Position numbers and translations under genes: made by a program | The notes under the pieces: generated by a model | Seen by the model: only the letters and a program-made list of their open reading frames with translations | What the model was told of the DNA's origin: nothing | Databases searched by the model: none | Shown: positions 55,081 through 63,534 of the stretch, in pieces | Layout: each line of letters starts with the position of its first letter | Numbering within the stretch: position 1 is the stretch's first letter | Source of the DNA: Chryseobacterium elymi | Lineage (GTDB): Bacteria > Bacteroidota > Bacteroidia > Flavobacteriales > Weeksellaceae | Assembly (NCBI RefSeq): GCF_003385495.1 | Contig: NZ_QNUH01000012.1 | Span: forward strand, 1-64,000 | DNA length: 64,000 nt | Reading direction: 5' to 3'

Positions 55081-55644
55081 TTACAATAGTTCCAAAATCT
55101 CCTGAACAGCATCCTTGCCTCTGTTTTTAGCATAGTACAGCTGCAGGTCGTTATAGAAATTATCTTTTGGGTAAGTTTCCGGATCTGCTTTATGTTTCAT
55201 TAATAATTCATATCCATATTTCGGACGCGGTCCCCATGAATTTTTTACATTGAATTCCTTATCCAGGATGAGCACTTTAGGGATAGATTCTGTACCGTTG
55301 GTCAGGTATTGATTAATTAGGCTTTTGTCACTGTCTCTCAGGAAAATTCTTACATCATTGTGTCCTTTAAAGAAAGTAACAAGCGCAGGAACCGTAGCGC
55401 TGGCATCTCCGCACCATGCTTCTGAAATAATCAGAATTTTTCCGTCAAAATTTTTAGAAGCCAACTCTTTTAACTGTTCTTCATCCGGGACATATTTTTT
55501 TAATGTTCTGTCCATTCTCTGCAACCCTAATTCGTAGTATTGCCTGTATTCGATTTCCTGTTGGCTGGAAGGATTTTCCAATCTTTCTTTTCCGATACTG
55601 ACATATTCTTCAAAAGAAATTCCCTGATCCCAGTAATTTTCCAT
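55081..55644 (-). CDS. Thioredoxin family protein with a single active-site Cys
   Basis: 187 residues from the ATG at 55644 (the TTG two codons earlier is less likely). Thioredoxin-like segment LIISEAWCGDASATVPAL, with a single Cys78 where CxxC normally sits (WCGDA), and cis-Pro at SIPKVLILD. The family is common in Flavobacteriia. It is 17 bp after aroC, so it is probably co-transcribed; a TATTTTTG box directly before the ATG may be fortuitous. Confidence 0.8.
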   Translation of the reverse strand: MENYWDQGISFEEYVSIGKERLENPSSQQEIEYRQYYELGLQRMDRTLKKYVPDEEQLKELASKNFDGKILIISEAWCGDASATVPALVTFFKGHNDVRIFLRDSDKSLINQYLTNGTESIPKVLILDKEFNVKNSWGPRPKYGYELLMKHKADPETYPKDNFYNDLQLYYAKNRGKDAVQEILELL

Positions 55645-55661
55645 TACCAAAAATATTTATG

Positions 55662-56732
55662 TTAAAAATTATTGATGTTTCTTGTCTTGTTGATTAAAAA
55701 CAGGTCAGCCAATACAAATGCAGCTAAGCTTTCCACAACAGGAACGGCTCTTGGCACTACACATGGGTCATGACGTCCTTTTCCTTCCACTACTACTGGA
55801 TTTCCATATTTATCTACACTGTCCTGAGGTCTTAAAATAGTCGCTACAGGTTTGAATGCAGCACGGAAATAAATATCCATTCCGTTGGAAATTCCTCCCT
55901 GGATTCCTCCTGAAAGATTAGATTTTGTGGTGAAATCAGTATTGAAAGCATCATTATGCTCTTTTCCTGTCATTTTAGCACCGCAGAAGCCGCTTCCATA
56001 TTCAAATCCTTTGCAGGCATTGATATTCAGCATGGCTTTGCCTAATTCAGCCTGAAGTTTGGAAAAGATAGGCTCTCCAATCCCTACAGGCACGTTTTTG
56101 ATTACGCAGGTAACTGTTCCTCCGATGGTATTGCCTTCTTTCTTGATCTCTTTAATTCTTTCGATCATTCTTTCTGCAGTTTCAGCATCCGGACAACGAA
56201 CATCATTGCTTTCTGTTTTTGAAAAGTCTAATGCCTGATATGGTTTTTCACAGAAAATATCGCCTACGGAAGAAACATAAGCATTGATCTCGATGCCGGA
56301 TAAAAACTGTTTTGCCAATGCTCCTGCAACGACCCAGTTGATGGTTTCCCTGGCTGAAGATTTTCCGCCGCCGCGATAGTCTCTGATACCAAATTTCTGG
56401 TCATACGTGAAATCTGCATGACTCGGACGGTATGAATCTGCGATATGATCATAGTCCTTAGACTTCTGATTTTCATTTTCTATAATAAAACCGATTGGAG
56501 TACCTGTCGTTTTTCCCTCAAAGATCCCGGAAAGGAACTTTACCGTGTCACTTTCTTTTCTTTGAGTAACAATCGCAGATTGGCCTGGCTTTCTACGATC
56601 CAATTCAAATTGAATTTTATCGAAATCTACCGTTAAACCTGCCGGAAAATTATTGATGATACCGCCGTAAGCCACGCCGTGACTTTCTCCAAATGTTGTA
56701 AGACTGAGAAGATTACCTAATGTGTTGAACAT
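55662..56732 (-). CDS. aroC: Chorismate synthase
   Basis: 356 residues. Start [24 protein letters not shown]/substrate segments [47 protein letters not shown] and [17 protein letters not shown] are all present. It converts EPSP to chorismate for aromatic amino acids and menaquinone. TAATTTTG at 56737-56744 lies 4 bp from the ATG, again a leaderless arrangement. Confidence 0.97.
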   Translation of the reverse strand: MFNTLGNLLSLTTFGESHGVAYGGIINNFPAGLTVDFDKIQFELDRRKPGQSAIVTQRKESDTVKFLSGIFEGKTTGTPIGFIIENENQKSKDYDHIADSYRPSHADFTYDQKFGIRDYRGGGKSSARETINWVVAGALAKQFLSGIEINAYVSSVGDIFCEKPYQALDFSKTESNDVRCPDAETAERMIERIKEIKKEGNTIGGTVTCVIKNVPVGIGEPIFSKLQAELGKAMLNINACKGFEYGSGFCGAKMTGKEHNDAFNTDFTTKSNLSGGIQGGISNGMDIYFRAAFKPVATILRPQDSVDKYGNPVVVEGKGRHDPCVVPRAVPVVESLAAFVLADLFLINKTRNINNF

Positions 56733-56736
56733 GATA

Positions 56737-56744
56737 CAAAATTA
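56737..56744 (-). promoter_or_regulatory. aroC -7 element TAATTTTG, leaderless context
   Basis: TAnnTTTG on the minus strand, four bases before the ATG at 56732. Confidence 0.6.
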
Positions 56745-56782
56745 CCTATTTTTCTTCAGATAATAAAGTTTCTGTATTTGTT

Positions 56783-58414
56783 CTATTTATCAGTGTTTTT
56801 GATAGTATGGATAATGTCCTGTACTTCTTTTTTCTCGTCCGGTGTGAGTTTTTTCCAGATAAATCCTTTTTTGATATTTTTTTCATCAATGTACTGAGGG
56901 AAAATTCCTGCTTTTGCATCATCAAAAATATAACTTACAGAGATTGCAGGAATAGGAGTGTCAAAATTAAAGGGGTAATCCTTTGATACATTGAATTTTA
57001 AATTTCCTGTTTTAAAAGTTTCAAATTTGTTATAATGGTAAGCTGAAGGTTTGTAGAGCTGTTCTTTTTTCAATCCGGCCATAAAGTTTCCCGGTCTGAA
57101 GCTCGGAATATACTGACGGATGAAATTGGGGAAGCTTAAAATTCCTATCACCAATACACTTGATGCGGAAAAAAAAGCAAGTGAATTTTTTTTGCTGAAA
57201 TGAATAAACAGGATAAAAGCGATCACGAAAAATACATCAAGAAAAAAACGGTATTGTGCTGAAAAAGCTAATACCAGTATACTTTTTATTAATATGGAAA
57301 TACAGATCAGACTAATAATTTTTTGCTTTTTAATGAAAGCAAAAACAGAAAAGATAGCCAGACTTAAAATGAAGATGATATTGATTTTTGATTTAATTCC
57401 TTCCAGTGTAAACCAGTTTCTGATCACATCATAAGAAGAGAATTTTTGAATATCCCCGTAGCTGTACTGCATGTCGTAGGTTTTCTGAATAGCGTATTGT
57501 GAAGAAATTTTTAAGACTTCCGGATTGGGTTTCCAACTGAATCCAAAATCACCTATGGCAACAGGAAATACAGGATATCCGAAGGTCCATATATTTTTAA
57601 TAAAAAACAAAATAAGAATCCCGGTTCCTATGATCCAGTTTTTATAATTGGGTTTAAAAATAAATACAGAACACAGGAATACCATTAATGGGAGCCATAT
57701 CATGGTAGGTTTTATCGAAAAAACAAAAACAGCATAAGCAAAAAGAAGACTGATGTTTTTGTTTCCTGTCATGATTTCATTTAAAATAATTAATGATAAA
57801 GTAATAACAGGAAGGTCAGGGCTTGGTGACTGTGAGAAAAGTAAGAGTATGGGAATAAAACATAGATGGATCCAACTCTTCTTCTCAAAAATATAAAAAG
57901 TATAAATGATCAGAAGAATGGCATTGATTCTTAAATAAGGATCTGATAAACCGGCGAATCCCGCCTGGAAAATATGCCATACCGACATTTGTCCTAATGT
58001 AAAATCCAGATTGGAAATGCCTTTCACCAGGCCATACTCTGTGAGCCATTTGATTGTGGGTATATAATATCCAAAATGGTCCAATATATAAGGATAAAAG
58101 GAACTGCTGTATAAAATGAGCAATGAAATACTGCCAATCAGAAGAATATCTTTCTTTGAAAAGGAGTTAATTTTCTGATATAATTTCTTTTTGAAAAAGA
58201 AAAAAACTCCGGATAATAGAAAGGGAATTTCTACATATATATTAATAGGAATGAAAAAAGCCAGAGCAGTCCATATAAGGCTGAGTCCTAGTATACCGCT
58301 TAAAATACTACCCGAAATTCCATCAAATAGGGAGCCGAAAAAGTATTCCATGATTTTTCCCCAGCCCGCGAGTACTGAAAAAATAAGAACTGAAGAAAGT
58401 AAAAGTAAAATCAT
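56783..58414 (-). CDS. Polytopic membrane protein (LIC_10190/glycosyltransferase-like)
   Basis: 543 residues from the ATG at 58414; the longer frame runs into the upstream terminator. About 12 hydrophobic helices, a periplasmic loop with HFGYYIPTIKWLTEYGLVKG, and a soluble C-terminal domain (from about 440). The overall layout resembles multi-helix membrane proteins of the GT-C type. I recall a 'LIC_10190 family' of this shape, but no catalytic motif is clear. Function unknown. Confidence 0.6.
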   Translation of the reverse strand: MILLLLSSVLIFSVLAGWGKIMEYFFGSLFDGISGSILSGILGLSLIWTALAFFIPINIYVEIPFLLSGVFFFFKKKLYQKINSFSKKDILLIGSISLLILYSSSFYPYILDHFGYYIPTIKWLTEYGLVKGISNLDFTLGQMSVWHIFQAGFAGLSDPYLRINAILLIIYTFYIFEKKSWIHLCFIPILLLFSQSPSPDLPVITLSLIILNEIMTGNKNISLLFAYAVFVFSIKPTMIWLPLMVFLCSVFIFKPNYKNWIIGTGILILFFIKNIWTFGYPVFPVAIGDFGFSWKPNPEVLKISSQYAIQKTYDMQYSYGDIQKFSSYDVIRNWFTLEGIKSKINIIFILSLAIFSVFAFIKKQKIISLICISILIKSILVLAFSAQYRFFLDVFFVIAFILFIHFSKKNSLAFFSASSVLVIGILSFPNFIRQYIPSFRPGNFMAGLKKEQLYKPSAYHYNKFETFKTGNLKFNVSKDYPFNFDTPIPAISVSYIFDDAKAGIFPQYIDEKNIKKGFIWKKLTPDEKKEVQDIIHTIKNTDK

Positions 58415-58446
58415 AAAAAAAGATTGCCTAAAAATAAGCAATCTTT
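58415..58446 (-). terminator. Terminator ending at the next gene's start codon
   Basis: GCAATCTTT (58438-58446) pairs with AAAGATTGC (58419-58427); the minus-strand T-run directly abuts the ATG at 58414. It ends the glycine-zipper lipoprotein transcript. Confidence 0.8.
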
Positions 58447-58469
58447 AAATGTTATCGTTAAAATATTAA

Positions 58470-59021
58470 TTAACGTGGTTGAACTCTTCCATCTTTTCTG
58501 TCTCCAGCCCTACCGATTGTATAACCGGTTGCACCACCAACTACACCACCAATCACGGCTCCAAGACCTCTGTTTTTCTTAGCAACAATAGCTCCTACTG
58601 CAGCACCACCCACGGCACCAATAGCGGTTCCTTTAGCTGCTTTACTCCATCCTTTCTTTTGGGTGGCAGTGGTTCCCTGAGAGGAATTGCTTCCATTATC
58701 TGCATAGGTTCCGCCTCCTGAATTAGAGTTTGACCCTCTGTCTCTGTATACTGTTTTTGTTTCTCTTATAATCTGAGGCTTTGAATTATTGGATGCAGCT
58801 GCCTGAGATTTTTTACTTTCAGCAATGCTGTCTGCCTTTTTCTGTGCTTCGTACACAATTTTTTCTTTTTCAATAGCCAGCTTCTGTTTTTCTATTTCAA
58901 GCTGTCTTGCCTGAAATTCAAGTTTCTGCTCTTCAAGAGATTTTTCAGCTGTCCTTTCGTCCTTTTTGCAGGCTGTCAGTAAAAAGACTGATAAAAAACC
59001 TGCTAATACTATCTTTCTCAT
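58470..59021 (-). CDS. Glycine-zipper lipoprotein
   Basis: 183 residues. Lipobox LLTAC gives a lipidated Cys18. Residues 25-70 are a charged coiled coil (QARQLEIEKQKLAIEKEK), then a Ser/Asn-rich linker, and a C-terminal glycine-zipper with GTAIGAVGGAAVGAIVAKK and GAVIGGVVGGATGYTIGRAGD (YMGG-like). Likely anchored in the outer membrane with the zipper inserted in or across it. No partner known. Confidence 0.85.
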   Translation of the reverse strand: MRKIVLAGFLSVFLLTACKKDERTAEKSLEEQKLEFQARQLEIEKQKLAIEKEKIVYEAQKKADSIAESKKSQAAASNNSKPQIIRETKTVYRDRGSNSNSGGGTYADNGSNSSQGTTATQKKGWSKAAKGTAIGAVGGAAVGAIVAKKNRGLGAVIGGVVGGATGYTIGRAGDRKDGRVQPR

Positions 59022-59211
59022 AATTCAAATTTTTAATAGGTAGTCTTAGCCAAAACGCATCAACTTCCTAGTTATTTTCAATTATGAAGCCAAATTCAGT
59101 TAAGAAATGTTAAAGTGGCAATTTTCTAATTAAAGCCTGATTGTTTTTGACATTACTTTAGCTTACCAGAATGAGAAGGATGTAATTTTAAGTTAATTAA
59201 AAGTTTTTACT

Positions 59212-59237
59212 CAATTCATATGAATTGGTTACTTTTG
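59212..59237 (+). promoter_or_regulatory. Lipoprotein promoter with 16-bp palindrome
   Basis: Perfect palindrome CAATTCATATGAATTG (59212-59227) directly before the -7 element TACTTTTG (59230-59237). It covers the spacer, so it is a candidate operator. Confidence 0.45.
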
Positions 59238-59259
59238 AAAAACCAAAAATTACTTTAAT

Positions 59260-59709
59260 ATGAAAATATCAATTTTTAAGGCAATAACTTTTATGCTATT
59301 GTCAGCCGTTGTCATTTCGTGTTCTTCAAATGATGATATAGTAACAGATGTACAGTCTCAGGTTCATTCCGAAACCTCTAAAGAAGCTTCAAAAACGAAA
59401 ACTTATAAGGTAAGATTCGGGCTTATATCTTTGGATGGAACAAAAACGCTTTCAGGAAGTTATGATGTAGGAAGCTTCCTTGCTGAAAATACAGTTACAG
59501 GGGAGGTTTATGATACGTATTACGGTGGAGGCTTCCAGACATTGCCCGGATATAATGAAGGCATTCCTGCGGGAACTTATACTTTCTCTGCGATGCAGGG
59601 GCAGGGAGGCTGGGTTGGTTACGGATCGGTGACCGGAACTGTATCAGATGCTCAGGTGGATGCTGATGGGTATATTACTGTATATATACCGATAACATGG
59701 GAAGAGTAA
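59260..59709 (+). CDS. Small lipoprotein with beta-rich domain
   Basis: 149 residues. Lipobox VVISC (Cys21), Ser/Asp/Thr-rich stretch to ~50, then a 90-residue compact domain rich in Gly and aromatics (FGLISLDGTKTLSGSYDVG, TYTFSAMQGQGGWVGYGSVTG, TVYIPITW), possibly a beta-sandwich. No family recognised. A palindrome lies across its promoter spacer. Confidence 0.65.
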   Translation: MKISIFKAITFMLLSAVVISCSSNDDIVTDVQSQVHSETSKEASKTKTYKVRFGLISLDGTKTLSGSYDVGSFLAENTVTGEVYDTYYGGGFQTLPGYNEGIPAGTYTFSAMQGQGGWVGYGSVTGTVSDAQVDADGYITVYIPITWEE

Positions 59710-59856
59710 GCTAAATTAATGATTTGATTAAATGAAAATCTTATGATTATACTCATAAAATGAAAAAGATGAAAGTATTACCTTTAAATTGTAGAATTAG
59801 AAGAATAATTTTTCTTATTTAAATTATAAAATTTTTTCATCATTTGTGTTTTTGAG

Positions 59857-59879
59857 GCCTCCATCAGGAGGCTTTTTTT
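59857..59879 (+). terminator. Terminator GCCTCC-ATCA-GGAGGC
   Basis: 6-bp perfect stem and T7, 150 bp after the lipoprotein gene; it may end that transcript. Confidence 0.85.
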
Positions 59880-60079
59880 ATTTTCCATGCAGACGCTAGG
59901 ATATGATATTAATCATAAATCCGCAACTGGACATTTATTCAAATTAGTTTTTATTTTTTTATGATCATCAACTATTACCCAATTCTAAAGGATATTTTGT
60001 ATTTTATTCATCTGTAATAACTTATAAACGATGGTCATTATATTGAATAAAAAAATAAAAAAGTATTTATTATAATAAC

Positions 60080-60179
60080 AACTTTGGCACGATTTTTCAA
60101 TACATGAAGCAACTCATGTTTAATTTGAGTTTTCATGGTTATTAGTTTTTATCCCCGAAGCAATTCGGGGATTTTTTTT
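60080..60179 (+). ncRNA. Candidate small RNA ending in a GNRA-loop terminator
   Basis: TTTGGCACG-N4-TTCAA at 60083-60100 resembles a sigma-54 promoter (-24 GG is present, the -12 GC is not). About 25 nt on, ACATGA/TCATGT can form a hairpin, and ATCCCCGAA/TTCGGGGAT (60151-60159/60164-60172) with loop GCAA and T-run ends it. No gene lies upstream to use this terminator. The opposite reading is a 32-codon minus-strand ORF (60136 to 60038). A known family such as Flavo-1 would need checking. Confidence 0.35.
60151..60179 (+). terminator. Orphan terminator with GCAA loop
   Basis: 9-bp perfect stem ATCCCCGAA/TTCGGGGAT, loop GCAA, eight T. Confidence 0.85.
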
Positions 60180-60560
60180 GGTTTTATATTTTTTATGGTA
60201 TTAATGTTATTTAAAATTGGTAAATGTTTTTAAGGAACAAAATATCCTTTACTCCGGAGTAAACATAATTTAGAATATCAGCTATTTGCAAGCACAAATC
60301 GGCAGATTAAATTATAACTGTTAAAAGTCAGGGTGAAAATCAGATCTGGAAATTTTTCTTTCTGATACTCAGGAATATGGATGATTGCATATTCATTTTA
60401 AGTTTTGAACGGGCGATAGATTGAGTATAAATAGCTAAACTTTACTCTAAAGTCTGTGTATAGTATCGTTGTGGCTTTTCGTAATTAATAAATTGTTATT
60501 TTAATTCTATAATTGGGGAATTGTTGCTATATTTAGTGTTTAATAAATAAAAATTATACA

Positions 60561-60737
60561 ATGAAAAATCTCAAAAAAATTTCTAAAGGAAACCTAAAAG
60601 CTATTAAGGGAGGTGGAGTTACTGATGGTATTTGTAAGCCAGGATATAAGCTCATATGTGAGGCTACTGGCATTTGCGGACCAGAAGAAGATGCAGCTTG
60701 TAATTGCTATTGCATTCCTATTATTCCAAATCCATAA
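60561..60737 (+). CDS. Bacteriocin-like Cys-rich peptide with GG leader
   Basis: 58 residues, too short for most gene finders. MKNLKKISKGNLKAIKGGG is the leader typical of the 'bacteriocin-like protein' family that I recall in Chryseobacterium, with the double-glycine cleavage site that C39-peptidase/ABC transporters use. The remaining 39 residues contain five Cys (ICKP, ICEA, ICGP, CNCYC) and end IPIIPNP. It may be a secreted natural product or toxin. A terminator at 60744-60767 follows at once; no transporter is visible nearby. Confidence 0.75.
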   Translation: MKNLKKISKGNLKAIKGGGVTDGICKPGYKLICEATGICGPEEDAACNCYCIPIIPNP

Positions 60738-60743
60738 CATATG

Positions 60744-60767
60744 TCCCTCAGTTAGAGGGATTTTTTT
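60744..60767 (+). terminator. Terminator of the GG-leader peptide gene
   Basis: TCCCTC (60744-60749) pairs with GAGGGA (60755-60760), then T7. Confidence 0.85.
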
Positions 60768-61006
60768 ATTTTCCATCATTTAATGAAAGTTTCTCTCTGG
60801 CAAAATAAAGGTCGTGTAGTTAATGGAAAATTTTCAAATAAAATGAATATTTAGTTTATTTTCTAAATAAAAATATAACAATGTTAGAAACTAACTCATT
60901 TGACAGAAATTAAAAAAGTTTTTTGAATTGCCGACAACAATACATACAAAATAAAAAGCCTTTCTATAATTGACTGGAATCCAGTTTTTATATAGAAAGG
61001 CTCTTA

Positions 61007-61021
61007 GGTACCTAGCGTACC
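61007..61021. other. Candidate recombination (att) site GGTAC-CTAGC-GTACC
   Basis: A short inverted repeat with 5-bp spacer directly upstream of a tyrosine recombinase, next to a large hairpin. The geometry fits a core-type site, but no direct repeat partner is visible in the window. Confidence 0.3.
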
Positions 61022-61198
61022 CAAATATAAATAATCAATACTTTTTTATACTCTAATAAAATACTGTAAATAAGCTTATTTAAAGGCTATTTATATTGTT
61101 TTGCATTTCATATGATTTTATTTTATTGTAAAAATGTAGACACAAATGTGGACACGTTATAAAATAATTTCTATCTTCGTATTGTTCAAAATATAATT

Positions 61199-62497
61199 AT
61201 GGCTACGATTAGATATTATTTACGTACAAAGTCTACGAATTCTAAAATACAGATACAATTATCGATTTCAAGAGATTTGAAATTAAGGACATCTACAGAT
61301 CTGGTCATAAATCATTCTGATTGGAGTTCTGATACGAACTTTCCAAAACAAAATAATCCTAAAAATAAAATACTTACTAGGCAATTAAGGGAATTATCAA
61401 ATCATTTATTGAATGAATATAACTCTGATTTTGCTGCAGGAGTACTTTTGAATACAGATTGGCTGAAAGAGAAATTAAACAAATACTTTAAACGGATTGA
61501 TGAAAAAGTAGATGATAGTGTTTTCTTAAACTACCTTGTCAATTTTATAGACTTCAAAAAAAGTATTTCATCCTATACCGATTGTACTATTCGTAAGTAT
61601 AATAATCTTAAGGATCGTTTTGCCGAATATCAGAAAAAGAAAAAAAAGAACTATTTAATTGAAGATGTTAGTGGGAAAGTGCTAATTGATTTTAAAAATT
61701 ACCTCATCATTGATTGCGGTTTAATGGACACAACAGCTACAAGATTTATTAAGAACCTTAAAACGGTGATATTTGACTCCAGGAATAATGGAAAGCAAAT
61801 ACACCATCAAATTGCAGGGTTTTCCACAGGAACAACGAATAGTGAGCATAAGGTGTTTCTATCTTTTGATGAGATAGAAAAAATAAAACAGATCATTACA
61901 CTGAATAAGGATTGGGATACAGCTAAAGACTGGCTTGTTTTAGGTTGTTATTTAGGACAAAGGGCTAGTGATTTACTACGGATGAATAAAAGAATGATTT
62001 ACACCAAAACAGATGCTGATGGTAACTCATTCAGATTTATTGAGATCACACAGCAAAAGACAGGAGAAAAGGTTGTTATTCCCTTACATGATGAGGTTGA
62101 ATCTATTTTAGAAAAATACCATGGTGATTTTCCACCAACATTCGCAAGTAATCCGGGTTCTAATTCTGTATTATTTAATAGGCATATAAAGAAGGTTTGT
62201 GAACTGGCAGGGGTTCATGAAATGGTGAAAGGTAAAGTTTACAATGAAGAGACAAAAAAGAATGAGATTGTAGAAACTGAAAAATGTAACCTGGTTTCTT
62301 CTCATGTTTGCCGCCGTTCATTTGCTACTAATTTTTATGGAAATAAAATGTTTACAACACCTCAGCTTATGTCGATTACCGGACATAAATCAGAATCCCA
62401 GTTTCTCAATTACATTGGTAAAACAGCAGATGACTGGGCCATGCAGACGGCCAAAACATTTAAAGATCTTTCTGAGAAAAAAATAAAAACATCATAA
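61199..62497 (+). CDS. Tyrosine recombinase / site-specific integrase
   Basis: 432 residues. N-terminal arm-binding-like domain (MATIRYYLRTKSTNSKIQI), SAM-like core-binding domain (about 105-205), catalytic domain with Arg255 (YLGQRASDLLR), Lys287 (TQQKTGEKV), His369-x-x-Arg372 (SHVCRRSF), His396 and the nucleophile Tyr405 (FLNYIGK). All catalytic positions are present, so it should be active. Bacteroidota integrases of this shape mobilise conjugative or other integrative elements. It starts a plus-strand run of small genes. Confidence 0.92.
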   Translation: MATIRYYLRTKSTNSKIQIQLSISRDLKLRTSTDLVINHSDWSSDTNFPKQNNPKNKILTRQLRELSNHLLNEYNSDFAAGVLLNTDWLKEKLNKYFKRIDEKVDDSVFLNYLVNFIDFKKSISSYTDCTIRKYNNLKDRFAEYQKKKKKNYLIEDVSGKVLIDFKNYLIIDCGLMDTTATRFIKNLKTVIFDSRNNGKQIHHQIAGFSTGTTNSEHKVFLSFDEIEKIKQIITLNKDWDTAKDWLVLGCYLGQRASDLLRMNKRMIYTKTDADGNSFRFIEITQQKTGEKVVIPLHDEVESILEKYHGDFPPTFASNPGSNSVLFNRHIKKVCELAGVHEMVKGKVYNEETKKNEIVETEKCNLVSSHVCRRSFATNFYGNKMFTTPQLMSITGHKSESQFLNYIGKTADDWAMQTAKTFKDLSEKKIKTS

Positions 62498-62499
62498 TT

Positions 62500-62775
62500 A
62501 TGGCAAACAATATTATAATTCCCGAAGGTTATGTTTTGGTTCCGGCAAGTTGGGCTGAAAGATATTTTAACAAGTCATTTTGGACAGAAATTGAAGTGCC
62601 AAGAACCAATGAAGTAGCTGAGTATGTAGGAGTGAGTGTTGAGAAAATAAAGAAGGATCTAAGAAATATAGAATGTCCACTTAGAAAGGCTGAAAAAAGC
62701 AAATCCGGAAGAGGCAATCAAATGAAATTTCACAAATGGTCAGTTGAAGAATATAAAGACTGGCTTAGAAAATAA
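62500..62775 (+). CDS. Small helix-turn-helix protein, excisionase-like
   Basis: 91 residues. The middle resembles an HTH_17/excisionase core: RTNEVAEYVGVSVEKIKKDL followed by the conserved tail KFHKWSVEEYKDWLRK. It begins 2 bp after the integrase stop, as Xis genes do. It could direct excision or be a transcriptional regulator. Confidence 0.65.
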   Translation: MANNIIIPEGYVLVPASWAERYFNKSFWTEIEVPRTNEVAEYVGVSVEKIKKDLRNIECPLRKAEKSKSGRGNQMKFHKWSVEEYKDWLRK

Positions 62776-62781
62776 AATTAT

Positions 62782-62984
62782 ATGAGCAGCAAATTAGAAT
62801 ATGAAATAGCAAAGAATATCTGAATAAGCTTCCAGACAAAGAAAGAGAAAGCCTCTGTAAAGTAACTCTTCTGGGGTTACAAGAACTGAAGAAGACAAGA
62901 AGAGAATTAGAACGTGAGTATTCTGAATTTCTTAAAAAATCAAAATCCTTTCAAGATTTCAAAAATAAATACGGAATAAAATAA
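62782..62984 (+). pseudogene. Frameshifted paralogue of the gene at 63206
   Basis: Reads MSSKLEYEIAKN then a stop, but shifting one base gives YLNKLPDKERES ... FQDFKNKYGIK. It parallels the gene at 63206 (MGNKLDYQIAKEYLNKLPREQ): there the bases are ATAGCAAAAGAATATCTG, here ATAGCAAAGAATATCTG, one A fewer. It is a mutation, a sequencing error, or a slippery site. Confidence 0.65.
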
Positions 62985-62991
62985 TTTAATC

Positions 62992-63216
62992 ATGGACGCA
63001 TTGGAAAAAGAGATTAATGCCCTTAAAATGAAGCAACGTAGAGCAGACGAAAAATATAAGCAGTCTTCTAGTGAAATTTGGGCAAGAATCGAATTATTGG
63101 AAAAATTAGCATTAGAGAATACCGGAGTGGATGCCGGGAAAATTGATCCAAGCGTCCAGATTGCTTTGAATAAGGTAGCAAAAAGAAGGTACGGAAAAAA
63201 AAATTATGGGGAATAA
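62992..63216 (+). CDS. Small coiled-coil protein of the integrated element
   Basis: 74 residues: MDALEKEINALKMKQRRADEKYKQ and EIWARIELLEKLALEN give a charged helical start, likely a coiled coil. The end overlaps the next start by 11 bp. No family recognised. Confidence 0.5.
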   Translation: MDALEKEINALKMKQRRADEKYKQSSSEIWARIELLEKLALENTGVDAGKIDPSVQIALNKVAKRRYGKKNYGE

Positions 63217-63388
63217 ATTAGATTATCAAATAGCAAAAGAATATCTGAATAAACTTCCGCGAGAGCAAAAAATGGAAATTATAAACGGAACACTTGGGCA
63301 AGTAACTGTAAGTAAAAAAGAAAAACAGCAGATCCGGAAGTTTTGTTCAGATTATATAAAAGATAAAATCCAGAAAGGAAAAATATAA
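63206..63388 (+). CDS. Small basic protein, intact paralogue of 62782
   Basis: 60 residues (MGNKLDYQIAKEYLNKLPREQ, tail KFCSDYIKDKIQKGKI). It shares the N-terminus with the frameshifted gene. High Lys content suggests nucleic acid or protein binding. Overlaps the previous gene. Confidence 0.55.
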   Translation: MGNKLDYQIAKEYLNKLPREQKMEIINGTLGQVTVSKKEKQQIRKFCSDYIKDKIQKGKI

Positions 63389-63406
63389 AGCCACCTGCGG
63401 GAACAG

Positions 63407-63529
63407 ATGGCATTAATTAACCTCTCAAAAGTTAAAATCATTACAGGATTCAAAGGAAAATATTGGATTAAAATAAACAAATCTATACGATATGGAAAAT
63501 TCGGATTTATAATGACTAATAAAAACTAA
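63407..63529 (+). CDS. Possible 40-residue basic peptide
   Basis: ORF MALINLSKVKIITGFKGKYW ... FIMTNKN between two other element genes (18 bp after one stop, 5 bp before the next ATG). Position only; could be chance. Confidence 0.3.
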   Translation: MALINLSKVKIITGFKGKYWIKINKSIRYGKFGFIMTNKN

Positions 63530-63534
63530 CCACT

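Larger units (their letters stand above)
59880..60560. other. AT-rich accessory intergenic region with candidate small RNA
   Basis: No protein-coding gene on the plus strand. It holds the hairpin terminator at 60151-60179, the TTTGGCACG segment near 60084, and a small minus-strand ORF (60038-60136). The stretch 60230-60540 looks noncoding. It leads into the GG-leader peptide. Confidence 0.45.
60738..61198. other. Intergenic region upstream of the recombinase
   Basis: Noncoding. A 12-bp stem AGCCTTTCTATA (60957-60968) with TATAGAAAGGCT (60991-61002) encloses ACTGGA/TCCAGT. It is followed by GGTAC-N5-GTACC at 61007-61021. A -7-like TATCTTCG lies at 61172-61179, 20 bp before the recombinase ATG. 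Confidence 0.5.
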
